A DNA stretch of 36,114 bases from Oscillospiraceae bacterium (GTDB lineage Bacteria > Bacillota > Clostridia > Oscillospirales > Oscillospiraceae): positions 1-36,114 of the forward strand of contig JAAWHO010000004.1 in assembly GCA_022795905.1 (NCBI GenBank), given 5' to 3'. Within the stretch, counting starts at the first letter, position 1. The number at the start of each line of letters is the position of its first letter. Under the pieces are notes generated by a model. The model had not been told where the DNA came from. It made no database searches and saw only the letters and a list, made by a program, of their open reading frames with translations. Both the position numbers and the translations under genes were made by a program. This document shows, piece by piece, positions 15,134 through 26,154 of the stretch.

Positions 15134-17248
15134 TTATTCCACACCGCGATAGAAAAGACCTCTGGTATAGGAGGCGGGGATATCCCCGCTCCTTCCCTGA
15201 TAGCGCCTCAGGAGCTGGACGCATTCCTCCGGCGTCTCCGTGGTGAAGCGCAGACGCGCATACCGGAGGCCGCAGCGGCGGTACTCCGGCTTGTCCGCCA
15301 GGAAGAGGGTCCTGCTGTTCTCAATTTCGCTCCGGCATCCGAATACAGGGAGGATTGGAAATACTTCATTTTTACGGTCTGTTATTGTATGAAACCGGGA
15401 ACAGGGGGTTGGATCGCCCCTTCGGGCGGGACACCCCTTTCCGGCATTTGAGATTAAGCAGTTCTCCGTGACCATCAGGGGGAGGCGGCCGCAGACAATA
15501 GCTTCGCAGGGGAGGGACTTTTGCAGGTCGCGGACCTGTTCGTGGCGCAGCTCAAAGGAGAGACAGGCGCTCTCCAGTCCCCAGGCCCGGAGCTGGTCCA
15601 GGGAACGGCTGTTGAAAATATTCAGACCGTAGTCGCCCCTTACGGTAAAGCCGAATTTCTCCGCCAGATGGAGCTGCCCGATATTCTGAATCGCCAGGGA
15701 GGTGCAGCCTCTCTCCTTCGCCGCCTCCAGAAGGCGGTACAGGGACCGCTCCTCGCTGTCCTTGCAGATGCGGGGCAGGGCGGCGCAGAATTCTGTGTCG
15801 GGACAGCGCTCCCGGTCGGAGGAGAGAAGGTCAAAGGCCGCGATCCGCTCTATCGGCAGATAGAGAATGGATGGGGCCAGCTCCAGAAGATCGGTGGTCA
15901 GCTGCGAGGGATGGGATAGCGAAACGGATAAAAGCGGCTCTTTTATACCAGCAGTATTCTCCGGCATCGGGGGCGCGGGGTTTTCCCGGCGGGCCAGCTT
16001 CGTGGTCCGCAGGGAAACAAGCCGCTCCAGAGCGCTCCGCCGGAGGCCGTTGACGTCGCCGGCAGGAAGAAACAGGCCGGGGGAGAGGGTTACGCTGATT
16101 TCTGCCTCCGTCAGGCGGAAGGGAGTGCCGCCGGTTTTGCAGAGCCGGGCTTTGATCTCCCCCGCCTCCAGAGCGCGGGAGCGGGCCGGCTCCGGGACGG
16201 GGCCCTCCGCAGAGGCGGTATGGCCGTCCCGGTCCGAGACGGTGAGGCGGCAGGGGCGGTCAGAGGGAAATTCCGCCTGCATGGCGATGGGGATCGTGCG
16301 CAGGTCCCCCTGGTCATAGGCGGCTTTGGCCTCCTTGAAAAGCCCGGCGGGGTCCGGAGCCGTTTCGCTCCGAGCGCCGAACATGGCGGGGCCTGGCCTG
16401 CCCTGCCAGTAGGCGTCGGTAAAGCCGTCCCGGGAGAAGGCCAGGGCCAGCTGGTCCAGCTCCTCTTCGGTGGGAAGGCGGTTTTCCTTCAGCAGGGCGG
16501 AGTAGACGCGGGTGATGACCGCCACATACTCCGGGCGCTTCATGCGGCCCTCCAGCTTCAGGATGGAGACGCCCATGTCCCGCAGCTCCTGGAGATGGGA
16601 GGCGAGACAGGCGTCCTTCAGGCTCAGGAGGCGGGAGGGCCTGCCGCCGTCAAAGCGGTAGGGCAGACGGCAGGGCTGGGCGCACAGGCCCCGGTTGCCG
16701 CTGCGCTGGCCGATGAGGGCGCTCATGGCGCACTGGCCGGACCAGCACATACAGAGTGCCCCATGGGCAAAGACCTCGATAGAGATGGGGCTGCGGACGC
16801 AGATAGAACGGACGTTCTCACGGTCGAGCTCCCGGCCCAGGACGACGCATTTCATGCCCAGCTCCGCGGCCTTTTCCACCCCAGAGAGGCTGTGGACAGT
16901 CATCTGAGTGGAGCCGTGGAGGGGAAGATCCGGAACAATCGTTCTGGCCAGGGCCGCAAGGCCCCAGTCCTGGACGATGACGCCGTCCACGCCGCAGCGG
17001 CTGGCCAGGCGGAGCATTTTCTCCGCCTCGCCGAGCTCCCGGTCAGAGGGCAGGGTATTGAGGGTCAGATAGAGCTTTACGCCGTAGAGGCGGCAGTAGT
17101 CCGCCGCCCGGGGCAGCTGGTCCGGGGTAAAATTTTCCGCGCCCCGGCGGGCGTTCAGCTCGCCGCAGCCCAGATAGACGGCGTCCGCCCCGTTCTGGAC
17201 GGCGGCCTCCATGGCCTCCCAGCGGCCGGCGGGTGCAAGCAGCTCCAT
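15134..17248 (-). CDS. U32 family peptidase / prephenate-dependent tRNA or rRNA hydroxylation-type protein
   Basis: MELLAPAGRWEAMEAAVQNGADAVYLG...RRGAENFT...VFAHGALCMCWSGQCAMSALIGQRSGNRGLCAQPCRLPYRFDG...LKLEGRMKRPEYVA: PF01136 signature plus C-terminal extension. Confidence 0.93.
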   Translation of the reverse strand: MELLAPAGRWEAMEAAVQNGADAVYLGCGELNARRGAENFTPDQLPRAADYCRLYGVKLYLTLNTLPSDRELGEAEKMLRLASRCGVDGVIVQDWGLAALARTIVPDLPLHGSTQMTVHSLSGVEKAAELGMKCVVLGRELDRENVRSICVRSPISIEVFAHGALCMCWSGQCAMSALIGQRSGNRGLCAQPCRLPYRFDGGRPSRLLSLKDACLASHLQELRDMGVSILKLEGRMKRPEYVAVITRVYSALLKENRLPTEEELDQLALAFSRDGFTDAYWQGRPGPAMFGARSETAPDPAGLFKEAKAAYDQGDLRTIPIAMQAEFPSDRPCRLTVSDRDGHTASAEGPVPEPARSRALEAGEIKARLCKTGGTPFRLTEAEISVTLSPGLFLPAGDVNGLRRSALERLVSLRTTKLARRENPAPPMPENTAGIKEPLLSVSLSHPSQLTTDLLELAPSILYLPIERIAAFDLLSSDRERCPDTEFCAALPRICKDSEERSLYRLLEAAKERGCTSLAIQNIGQLHLAEKFGFTVRGDYGLNIFNSRSLDQLRAWGLESACLSFELRHEQVRDLQKSLPCEAIVCGRLPLMVTENCLISNAGKGCPARRGDPTPCSRFHTITDRKNEVFPILPVFGCRSEIENSRTLFLADKPEYRRCGLRYARLRFTTETPEECVQLLRRYQGRSGDIPASYTRGLFYRGVE

Positions 17249-17252
17249 AGGC

Positions 17253-17591
17253 CTACTTCTTTTGGCTCTGGGCCTTCTGGAGCTGCTGCTGGAGCTTGAA
17301 GATCTCCCGCTTGCACTCGCTGAGCTCCGCCTTGGCCTTGTTGGCCTCGTCCAGGTAGCCCTTCAGCTGGGCGCGGAGGTTTTCCGCGTTGCTTTGCTGC
17401 TTAATCATTTCGTCGGTGATATTGACGGCCACAAGGACCGCGGCGTCCATCTGGCTGAGTCTGCCGCTGGACATGATCTCCGCCATTTTTTCATCCACAA
17501 AGGCCGCAACCTTCTCCATGTAGGAGCGGTTCTCCTCCGACAGGAAGGTATAGTCTATGCCGCAGATGCTGACAGTGACTCGGTTTTCCAT
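17253..17591 (-). CDS. zapA: Cell division protein ZapA
   Basis: MENRVTVSICGIDYTFLSEENRSYMEKVAAFVDEKMAEIMSS...AVLVAVNITDEMIKQQ: ZapA domain and C-terminal coiled coil. Start moved from 17702 to ATG 17591 (SD AAAGGGGAAAG). Confidence 0.92.
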   Translation of the reverse strand: MENRVTVSICGIDYTFLSEENRSYMEKVAAFVDEKMAEIMSSGRLSQMDAAVLVAVNITDEMIKQQSNAENLRAQLKGYLDEANKAKAELSECKREIFKLQQQLQKAQSQKK

Positions 17592-17649
17592 AGCTTCTTT
17601 CCCCTTTATTGTATCAATGGCTATACCACACCAGAATAATTTTATGTAA

Positions 17650-17678
17650 AGTATACTATATCTTCCGGAAAAGAGCAA
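17650..17678 (-). promoter_or_regulatory. Predicted sigma-A promoter for zapA
   Basis: Minus strand TTGCTC - 17 nt - TATACT. Confidence 0.6.
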
Positions 17679-17701
17679 GGGGAAGCGGGATTTTTTTGTC
17701 A

Positions 17702-17731
17702 CGAAAAACCGCCGGAAACCGGCGGTTTTCG
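17702..17731. terminator. Strong near-symmetric hairpin in the zapA/rnj divergent region
   Basis: CGAAAAACCGCCGG-AAA-CCGGCGGTTTTCG; terminator-like on either strand. Confidence 0.6.
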
Positions 17732-18055
17732 CCCTCCCGGGCGGGGTCCGGCAGAAAAAATCTTGGCCGGTGCAAAAATTACTGTATACTTTTCGGAAAA
17801 ACCGTGGTATACTAGTCCGGAATGAGCGGAGACCGGGCGCCGGACTCCGCCGGCTGATTGGTTTATTTACGGACGGCTGCGGCGTGTCCGTGATGAAATA
17901 ATATTTTGAAAACAGAAGGGTCTACATAACGGGCGGCTGCCTTCCTCCTCCGCGCGAAGCGGGGCGCGGAAATTTGGGAGGCTCCTACCCGTCTTATTGT
18001 GCTGCGGTTTTTCCAGCGGGATTTTGACTGTTTTCGACAAAAGGAGTGACCTGTT

Positions 18056-19711
18056 TTGGCAGAAAAAATGAAGATTATCCCCCTTGGCGGTCTCAATGAG
18101 GTAGGAAAGAACATGACAGTCTATGAGCACGGCGGCGAGATGATCGTTGTCGACTGCGGCATGGGCTTCCCGGACGATGATATGTACGGGATCGACCTGG
18201 TGATTCCCGACGTGTCCTATCTGGTGAAAAATAAGGCGCGGATCCGGGGGCTGTTTATTACCCACGGCCACGAGGACCACATCGGCTCTATCCCCTATGT
18301 GCTGCGGCAGGTGAATATGCCCATCTACTGCACACGGCTGACGGCGGGGCTTATCAAGCTGAAGCTGGAGGAGCACGGGCTGCTCAAGCAGACCAAGCTC
18401 ATTACCGTGGAGGCCGGAGAGATGATCCGGGCCGGGAAATTCTATGTGGAGTTTATCCATGTAAATCACTCTATCGCGGACTCTGTGGCCTTCGCTATCC
18501 ATACGAGTATGGGCGTCATCATTCATACCGGAGATTTTAAGATCGATTCTACCCCGATTGACGGGGAGGTCATCGACCTGGGCCGCTTCGGAGAGCTGGG
18601 CAAGGAGGGCGTGCTGGCCCTGCTGGCGGACTCCACCAACGTGGAGCGGCCGGGGTACACCATGAGCGAGTCCATTGTGGGCAGGACCTTTGACAGGCTG
18701 TTTACCGGGTGCAAGCAGAGAATTATTGTGACGACCTTCGCGTCTAACGTCCATCGGATTCAGCAGGTTATCGACGCCGCCGCCGCCTGCGGGAGGAAGG
18801 TGGCCGTCACCGGGCGGAGCATGGAGAATATTATGCGGGTCTCCACAGAGCTGGGGTATATGAAACTGCCGAAAAATACGGTGGTGGATATCAATAAGAT
18901 CAAGTCGATGCCCTTGGATAAGCAGGTCCTGGTGACCACCGGCAGCCAGGGGGAGGAGATGAGCGCCCTCTATCGGATGGCCTTCTCCCAGCACAGACAG
19001 ATCGACGTGGGGCCGGGGGACCGGGTCATTGTGTCCGCCAGCGCCATCCCGGGGAATGAAAAGACCATCGGCAAGGTCATCAATGAGCTGTTCCGGAAAA
19101 ATGTGGATGTGGTCTATGACAAGTCCGACGCGCTCCATGTGTCCGGACACGCCTGCCAGGAGGAGCTGAAGATTATACACGCGCTGACACGGCCCAAGTT
19201 CTTCGTGCCGCTTCACGGAGAGCAGAAAATGCTGCGCAGGCATATGAACCTGGCCCTGGAGATGGGGATGGAACGGAAAAATATGGTCCTGCCTGATATC
19301 GGCAGCGTCATCGAGCTGACGACAAAGACTATTAAGATCGCTGAGAACCCCGCGCCCTCCGGGTCCGTGTTCGTGGACGGCAGCGGCGTGGGCGACGTGG
19401 GGGCCGTGGTGCTTCGGGATCGGAAGATCCTCGCCCAGGACGGCATGGTGGTCGTTATCCTTAATTTGCAGAACTGGCGCCTTATCAGCGAGCCGGAGAT
19501 CATTACAAGGGGCTTTATCTATGTCAAGGAGTCCGAGGAGATTATGAATGAACTCCGGGAGGTGGCCAAGAATGCCGCCGAGGGCGCTGTGGAGAAAAAT
19601 GCCAAGGATTTGGGAGAGCTGCGCAGCGCGGTGAAGTCCGCTGTCAGCGGGTACCTCTTCAAGCATACAAAACGCAGTCCTATGGTCATTCCGGTGGTGA
19701 ATCGGATATGA
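18056..19711 (+). CDS. rnj: Ribonuclease J
   Basis: MKIIPLGGLNEVGKNMTVYEHGGEMIVVDCGMGFPDDD...LFITHGHEDHIGSIPYVL (beta-lactamase/beta-CASP HxHxDH), HTGDFKID, ADSTNVERPGYT, SGHACQEEL, PLHGE; TTG start with AAGGAG. Confidence 0.97.
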   Translation: MAEKMKIIPLGGLNEVGKNMTVYEHGGEMIVVDCGMGFPDDDMYGIDLVIPDVSYLVKNKARIRGLFITHGHEDHIGSIPYVLRQVNMPIYCTRLTAGLIKLKLEEHGLLKQTKLITVEAGEMIRAGKFYVEFIHVNHSIADSVAFAIHTSMGVIIHTGDFKIDSTPIDGEVIDLGRFGELGKEGVLALLADSTNVERPGYTMSESIVGRTFDRLFTGCKQRIIVTTFASNVHRIQQVIDAAAACGRKVAVTGRSMENIMRVSTELGYMKLPKNTVVDINKIKSMPLDKQVLVTTGSQGEEMSALYRMAFSQHRQIDVGPGDRVIVSASAIPGNEKTIGKVINELFRKNVDVVYDKSDALHVSGHACQEELKIIHALTRPKFFVPLHGEQKMLRRHMNLALEMGMERKNMVLPDIGSVIELTTKTIKIAENPAPSGSVFVDGSGVGDVGAVVLRDRKILAQDGMVVVILNLQNWRLISEPEIITRGFIYVKESEEIMNELREVAKNAAEGAVEKNAKDLGELRSAVKSAVSGYLFKHTKRSPMVIPVVNRI

Positions 19712-19752
19712 TTTGAAAAGTCTGACAGGGCTATCTTTCATACGGGATAACA

Positions 19753-19791
19753 CCTTGTTAAAATGCCTTGTTAAAACGCCTTGCTAAAGGG
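19753..19791. repeat. Three tandem copies of a 13-bp unit
   Basis: CCTTGTTAAAATG / CCTTGTTAAAACG / CCTTGCTAAAGGG, head to tail; the third is the outer end of the R2 element. Confidence 0.8.
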
Positions 19792-19942
19792 AGGGATCGC
19801 CGGGCAAAGCCCGGTGGTGGCATTCGTCGCAGGGAACCTTCGTCTGCTGGAAATCTGACGCAATATGGGTCCTTGGGTGCTGGAATCCCCCCGCCACGCC
19901 TTCGGCGCGGCCCTCCCCCCTTTCACAAGGGGGGCGAGAGGG
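19779..19942. repeat. MITE-like inverted-unit repeat R2, copy A
   Basis: Left unit CCTTGCTAAAGGGAGGGATCGCCGGGCAAAGCCCGGTGGTGG..ATTCGTCGCAGGGAACC; right unit GGAATCCCCCCGCCACGCCTTCGGCGCGGCCCTCCCCCCTTTCACAAGGGGGGCGAGAGG; matches 32638-32803 across its whole length. Confidence 0.85.
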
Positions 19943-19974
19943 CGAATCTTGTCTGAACTGAATTTTGACACGCA

Positions 19975-20007
19975 AAAAGCGCGGCCTTTGGCAAAGGCCG
20001 CGCTTTT
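19975..20007 (-). terminator. Intrinsic terminator (cobC side; bidirectional symmetry)
   Basis: AAAAGCGCGGCCTTT-GGC-AAAGGCCGCGCTTTT, 15-bp perfect stem flanked by A/T runs, directly after the cobC stop and convergent with rnj. Confidence 0.92.
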
Positions 20008-20008
20008 G

Positions 20009-20572
20009 TTATTCAATGGATGTCTCCACCGTCAGACCGGCTCCGTCCCAGGTGCAGAGGTAGCCGCAGCCGTTTTCGGCCTGCCAGCGGTAGAACTCGT
20101 GGGAGGGCTCCAGTGATTCCAAGATCGTCATGATGGTTCCTCCGTGGACCACCAGGGCAATGGTCCCCGCCTCGTGCTGGGAGACAATGGCATGGAAAGC
20201 ACGCAGGGTACGGGATTTTTGCTCGGATTTGCTCTCGCCGTCAGGGGGAGAGGTCTCGCCGCCGGTGTCCAGCCAGGCCCGGTAGGCCGGGTCGTCCTTC
20301 AGCTCCTCGTAGGTGCGGTTCTCAAAAGCGCCGAAGCTGCACTCCCGGAGGTCGTAGACAGGTTCCGCCGGCTGGTTCGGGAACAGGATTGCCGCTGTCT
20401 CCCCGCAGCGGAGCAGAGGCGAGGTATAGATTCTGTCCACAGGCGGGAGCGTCCGGTTGAAGAGAGCGGCCCGGCCCTGGATGCAGAGGGGCTGGTCCGT
20501 GGAGCCGATGTAGCGCCGCTCCAGGTTGCCCTGGGTCTGGCCGTGGCGGAGGAGGAGTATTTTCAAAGGCAT
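20009..20572 (-). CDS. cobC: Histidine phosphatase family protein, probable alpha-ribazole phosphatase
   Basis: MPLKILLLRHGQTQGNLERRYIGSTDQPLC...RIYTSPLLRCGETA...VVHGGTIMTILESL: RHG phosphoglycerate-mutase-like fold. Specific role inferred from adjacency to cobS. Confidence 0.8.
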   Translation of the reverse strand: MPLKILLLRHGQTQGNLERRYIGSTDQPLCIQGRAALFNRTLPPVDRIYTSPLLRCGETAAILFPNQPAEPVYDLRECSFGAFENRTYEELKDDPAYRAWLDTGGETSPPDGESKSEQKSRTLRAFHAIVSQHEAGTIALVVHGGTIMTILESLEPSHEFYRWQAENGCGYLCTWDGAGLTVETSIE

Positions 20573-21327
20573 AGGGACACCACCTTTTCCGTCAGGACGA
20601 CTGATGCGAGAATGACCAGCTCGCAGACTGTGAGAAACCATCCCGCCAAATCGCCGGTGAAGCCGCCAAACTCCCGCAGCGCCATAGACTTATACACAAA
20701 ATAGAAGATAATTGTGGAAAACAGGGCGATACACCCTGGTAAAACAGCCCCGGTCAGCCAGGACACGGCGAGAAAGATCAACAAGTACACAAGAAAAACC
20801 CAGAGAGGATAGCGGCTGCCGGATTTGAGGGACGCCCCCATACCGGCCCGAGCGGAGGGCAGGCGCGCCACCGCCAGGGCGCTGAAGGCGCGGCTGAGAA
20901 GAAAGCCGGCGGCGGCGGCGGCGGTGCTCTGCAGCTCCGTGAGCAGGCCGAAGTAAAGCGCAAACCAGACGCAGCACCAGATCACCGCGAATGCGCCGGC
21001 GTTGGAGTCCTTCAAAATTTGCAGCTTTTTCTCCCGGGAGGCGTGGGAGGAGAGGGCGTCGATGGTGTCGCAGTAGCCGTCCAGATGGATGCCTCCGGTC
21101 AAAGCCGCAGGGATGGCGGCCAGGACCGCGGCGGCGGCGGACGGGCCGAAACCCAGAAGGGCGCAGAGCCGGGCCGCGCCGTAAAAGAGCAGGCCAAGGA
21201 CAGCGCCTACCAGCGGGAAAAAGGACAGGGTGTGGCGCATATTGGCCTCGCTCCACGCCACCTGGGGCATGGGGAGCTTGGAATAGGTGGAGAAGGCGAT
21301 GACGAAGGAGGCATAGAACCGCTTCAT
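20563..21327 (-). CDS. cobS: Adenosylcobinamide-GDP ribazoletransferase (cobalamin synthase)
   Basis: AFSTYSKLPMPQVAWSEANMRHTLSFFPLVGAVLG...GGIHLDGYCDTIDALSSHASREKKLQILKDSNAGAFAVI: CobS signature. Confidence 0.95.
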   Translation of the reverse strand: MKRFYASFVIAFSTYSKLPMPQVAWSEANMRHTLSFFPLVGAVLGLLFYGAARLCALLGFGPSAAAAVLAAIPAALTGGIHLDGYCDTIDALSSHASREKKLQILKDSNAGAFAVIWCCVWFALYFGLLTELQSTAAAAAGFLLSRAFSALAVARLPSARAGMGASLKSGSRYPLWVFLVYLLIFLAVSWLTGAVLPGCIALFSTIIFYFVYKSMALREFGGFTGDLAGWFLTVCELVILASVVLTEKVVSLCL

Positions 21328-23834
21328 TACAGCTTCTCCGGCTCCTCAGGGGTTTCGGCAGTCTCCTGGGTCTCCTCGCGGTCGGTCAGGGCGATGGAAA
21401 TAACATGGTCGTCCTCCTCCTTGAAGCGCATGACGATGACGCCCTGGGTGGAGCGGCCGCAGGTCTTGATGGTGTCCACGGCGGTGCGGAGCAGTATGCC
21501 CTTTTCGGTGAGGACAAGCAGGTCCTCGCTGCCGTCCACAACCTTGATACCCACGACCTTGCCGGTTTTCTCCGTCAGGCCGTAGTTCTTGATGCCCAGG
21601 CCGCCCCGGGCGGTGACGCGGTACTCCTCCACCGGGGTCTGCTTGCCGTAGCCCTTCTCCGTGATGGTCAGGACATTCCTGCCGGGGAGGGCACGGGCGG
21701 CGCCGACAACATAGTCCCCCTCCCGGAGGCGGATGCCCCGGACGCCTATGGCGTCCCGGCCCGTGGGCCGGACGTCCGTCTCGTCAAAGCAGACAGCCGA
21801 TCCGTCGTGGGTGGCCAGGAGCAGCCGCATAGAGCCGTCTGTCTCCCGGACGGAGATGAGCTCGTCGCCCTCGTCCAGCTTCAGGGCCCGGATGCCGTTG
21901 TTGCGGAGGTTGCGCAGAGATTCGCCGGGGAGGCGCTTGACCGTGCCGTTCCGGGTGACCATCACCAGGAAGCGGGCGCCGGTGGAGATATCGTCGGTGT
22001 GGAGCATGGCGCTGACGGACTCGCCGGGCTCCACAGGGAGGATATTGACAATATTGGTGCCCTTGGCCGTCTTGCCGGAGGCCGGGATCTGGTAGCCCTT
22101 CCGGCGGTAGACCCGGCCTGTATTGGTGAAAAAGAGGATATAGTCGTGGGTGGAGGCGGTAAAGACCGTGTTCACCGTGTCCTCCTCCTTGGTGGACATG
22201 GACTTGTTGCCCTTGCCCCCCTTGCCCTGGAGGCGGTACTCGCTGGCGGGGGTGCGCTTGATATAGCCCCCCTGGGTGAGGGTATAGACGCACTGCTCCT
22301 CCTCGATGAGATCCTCAATGTCGATCTCGTCCTCCACGTCCTGGATGTCCGTGACGCGGTCGTCGCCGTACTTGTCCCGGATGGCGATGAGCTCCTCCTT
22401 GAGAACGCCCCGCAGCAGCTCCTCAGAGCCAAGGAGCTGGTTGTAGTAGGTGATCTTTTCCTCGATCTCCTTGTACTCCGCCTCCAGCTTCTCCCGGTTG
22501 AGACCCTGGAGGGAGATGAGGCGCATATCGCAGATGGCCTGGGCCTGGACGTCGTCCAGGCTGAAGCGCTCCATGAGGCGGTCCTTGGCCTCGTTGTAGC
22601 TGGAGCGGATGATGCGGATAACCTCGTCAATGTTGTCCTGGGCGATGAGAAGGCCCTCCAGCAGGTGGGCGCGCTCCTGGGCCTTGCGCAGGTCGAATTT
22701 GGTCCGGCGGATGATGACCTGCTCCTGGAAGGCGATGTACTCGTCCAGGATGTTCCGCAGAGAGAGAATCTTTGGCTGCTTCTGGTCGTCCACCAGAGCC
22801 AGCATGATAATGGAGAAATTCGACTGCATGGCGGTCTGCTTGAAGAGCTTGTTGAGCACCACCTGGGGATTGGCGTCCCGCTTGAGCTCGATGACGATGC
22901 GCATTCCGTTGCGGTCCGTCTCGTCCCGGAGGTCGCTGATGCCCTCCAGACGCTTGTCCTTGACCTGCTCGGCGATGTTTTTAATCATCTGCCGCTTGTT
23001 GACCTGGTAGGGCAGCTCGGAGACAATGATGCGGATGCGGTCCTTGCCGAACTCCTCAAACTCCGTCTTGGCCCGAATGACGATCTTGCCCCGGCCTGTG
23101 GCGTAGGCGGCGCGGATGCCGCTGCGGCCCATGATGATGCCCCGGGTGGGGAAATCCGGGCCCTTGACGTGCTCCATCAGATCGCTGAGGCCCGCGTCGG
23201 GGTTGTCCAGCACGCAGACAGCCGCGTCGATGACCTCCCGCAGGTTGTGGGGGGGGATGTTGGTGGCCATGCCCACGGCAATGCCGCTGGAGCCGTTGAC
23301 CAGCAGGTTGGGAAAGCGGCTGGGCAGGACCCGGGGCTCCTGACGGGACTCGTCAAAGTTGGGGTCCCAGTCCACCGTCTCCTTGTCGATGTCCCGGAGC
23401 ATTTCGTTGGAGATCTTGGAGAGGCGGGCCTCCGTATACCGGTAGGCCGCCGGGGGGTCGCCGTCCACGGAGCCGAAGTTTCCGTGGCCGTCCACCAGCA
23501 TATAGCGCATGGAGAAATTCTGGGCCAGGCGGACCATGGCGTCGTAAACGGAGCTGTCCCCGTGGGGGTGGTAGCGGCCCAGCACGTCGCCGACGCAGGT
23601 GGCGGATTTCTTGAAGGGCTTATCCGAGGTCAGGTTGTCCTCGTACATGGCGTAGAGGATGCGGCGGTGGACGGGCTTCAGCCCGTCCCGGACGTCCGGC
23701 AGGGCCCGGCCCACGATGACGCTCATGGCGTACTGCTTATAGCTCTCCTCCATCTCGCCAACCAGCTCTGATTCCGTGATGATCTGGTTGGGAAAGGCGA
23801 TATCCTCCGGTTTATAGTCTCTGTTGTGTGCCAT
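21327..23834 (-). CDS. gyrA: DNA gyrase subunit A
   Basis: [78 protein letters not shown]-terminal beta-pinwheel repeats. Confidence 0.98.
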   Translation of the reverse strand: MAHNRDYKPEDIAFPNQIITESELVGEMEESYKQYAMSVIVGRALPDVRDGLKPVHRRILYAMYEDNLTSDKPFKKSATCVGDVLGRYHPHGDSSVYDAMVRLAQNFSMRYMLVDGHGNFGSVDGDPPAAYRYTEARLSKISNEMLRDIDKETVDWDPNFDESRQEPRVLPSRFPNLLVNGSSGIAVGMATNIPPHNLREVIDAAVCVLDNPDAGLSDLMEHVKGPDFPTRGIIMGRSGIRAAYATGRGKIVIRAKTEFEEFGKDRIRIIVSELPYQVNKRQMIKNIAEQVKDKRLEGISDLRDETDRNGMRIVIELKRDANPQVVLNKLFKQTAMQSNFSIIMLALVDDQKQPKILSLRNILDEYIAFQEQVIIRRTKFDLRKAQERAHLLEGLLIAQDNIDEVIRIIRSSYNEAKDRLMERFSLDDVQAQAICDMRLISLQGLNREKLEAEYKEIEEKITYYNQLLGSEELLRGVLKEELIAIRDKYGDDRVTDIQDVEDEIDIEDLIEEEQCVYTLTQGGYIKRTPASEYRLQGKGGKGNKSMSTKEEDTVNTVFTASTHDYILFFTNTGRVYRRKGYQIPASGKTAKGTNIVNILPVEPGESVSAMLHTDDISTGARFLVMVTRNGTVKRLPGESLRNLRNNGIRALKLDEGDELISVRETDGSMRLLLATHDGSAVCFDETDVRPTGRDAIGVRGIRLREGDYVVGAARALPGRNVLTITEKGYGKQTPVEEYRVTARGGLGIKNYGLTEKTGKVVGIKVVDGSEDLLVLTEKGILLRTAVDTIKTCGRSTQGVIVMRFKEEDDHVISIALTDREETQETAETPEEPEKL

Positions 23835-23848
23835 CTGGCGTCACCTCC

Positions 23849-25816
<1,968 letters not shown>

Positions 25817-25881
25817 CTAATGAAAAAGCATTTACGATCATATGAAAAATTTATGCGGGCCCACACAAACAGCAGCTGCTG

Positions 25882-26154
25882 TCAGCTGCCGGAGGACAAT
25901 GTGTCTCCCAGAATCCGGCCCTGGAGCGTGGCTGGGGCCATGGGGGAGAGGTAAATCCGCTGCCAGCTGCCCCGGGGACAGCAGACAACCATGGACTTGG
26001 GAAGCTCCTCCCCGATCGGGAAAATCATCCCCTCCTCCTGGGCCCGCGCCAGAAACTGCCGGGTGCGGCCGGAGGCCGATACGTTGTCCAGGTCAAAAAT
26101 GGCGATGAGATCATCCGCCGGGATGGTCACTCCGCCGCCCAGATGCAGATACAT
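25882..26154 (-). CDS. remB: DUF370 / RemB-like extracellular matrix regulator
   Basis: MYLHLGGGVTIPADDLIAIFDLDNVSASGRTRQFLARAQEEG; located between recF and gyrB as YaaB/RemB; SD GGGAGG 9 nt before ATG 26154. ORF-track start (26286) rejected. Confidence 0.88.
   Translation of the reverse strand: MYLHLGGGVTIPADDLIAIFDLDNVSASGRTRQFLARAQEEGMIFPIGEELPKSMVVCCPRGSWQRIYLSPMAPATLQGRILGDTLSSGS

Noticed and set aside
17867-19753. 628 aa minus-strand ORF
   Set aside because: Mirror of rnj; the sense strand encodes unambiguous RNase J motifs.
19768-20116. Small ORFs over the R2 repeats (19768..19956, 19771..20016, 19784..19975, 19865..20116; likewise 30293..30647 and 32643..32887)
   Set aside because: They translate the repeat itself (e.g. 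PPLLKGGGPPRSGGGG); present in several frames on both strands, so repeat-derived rather than genes.
21405-23771. 788 aa plus-strand ORF
   Set aside because: Antisense shadow of gyrA; composition artefact.
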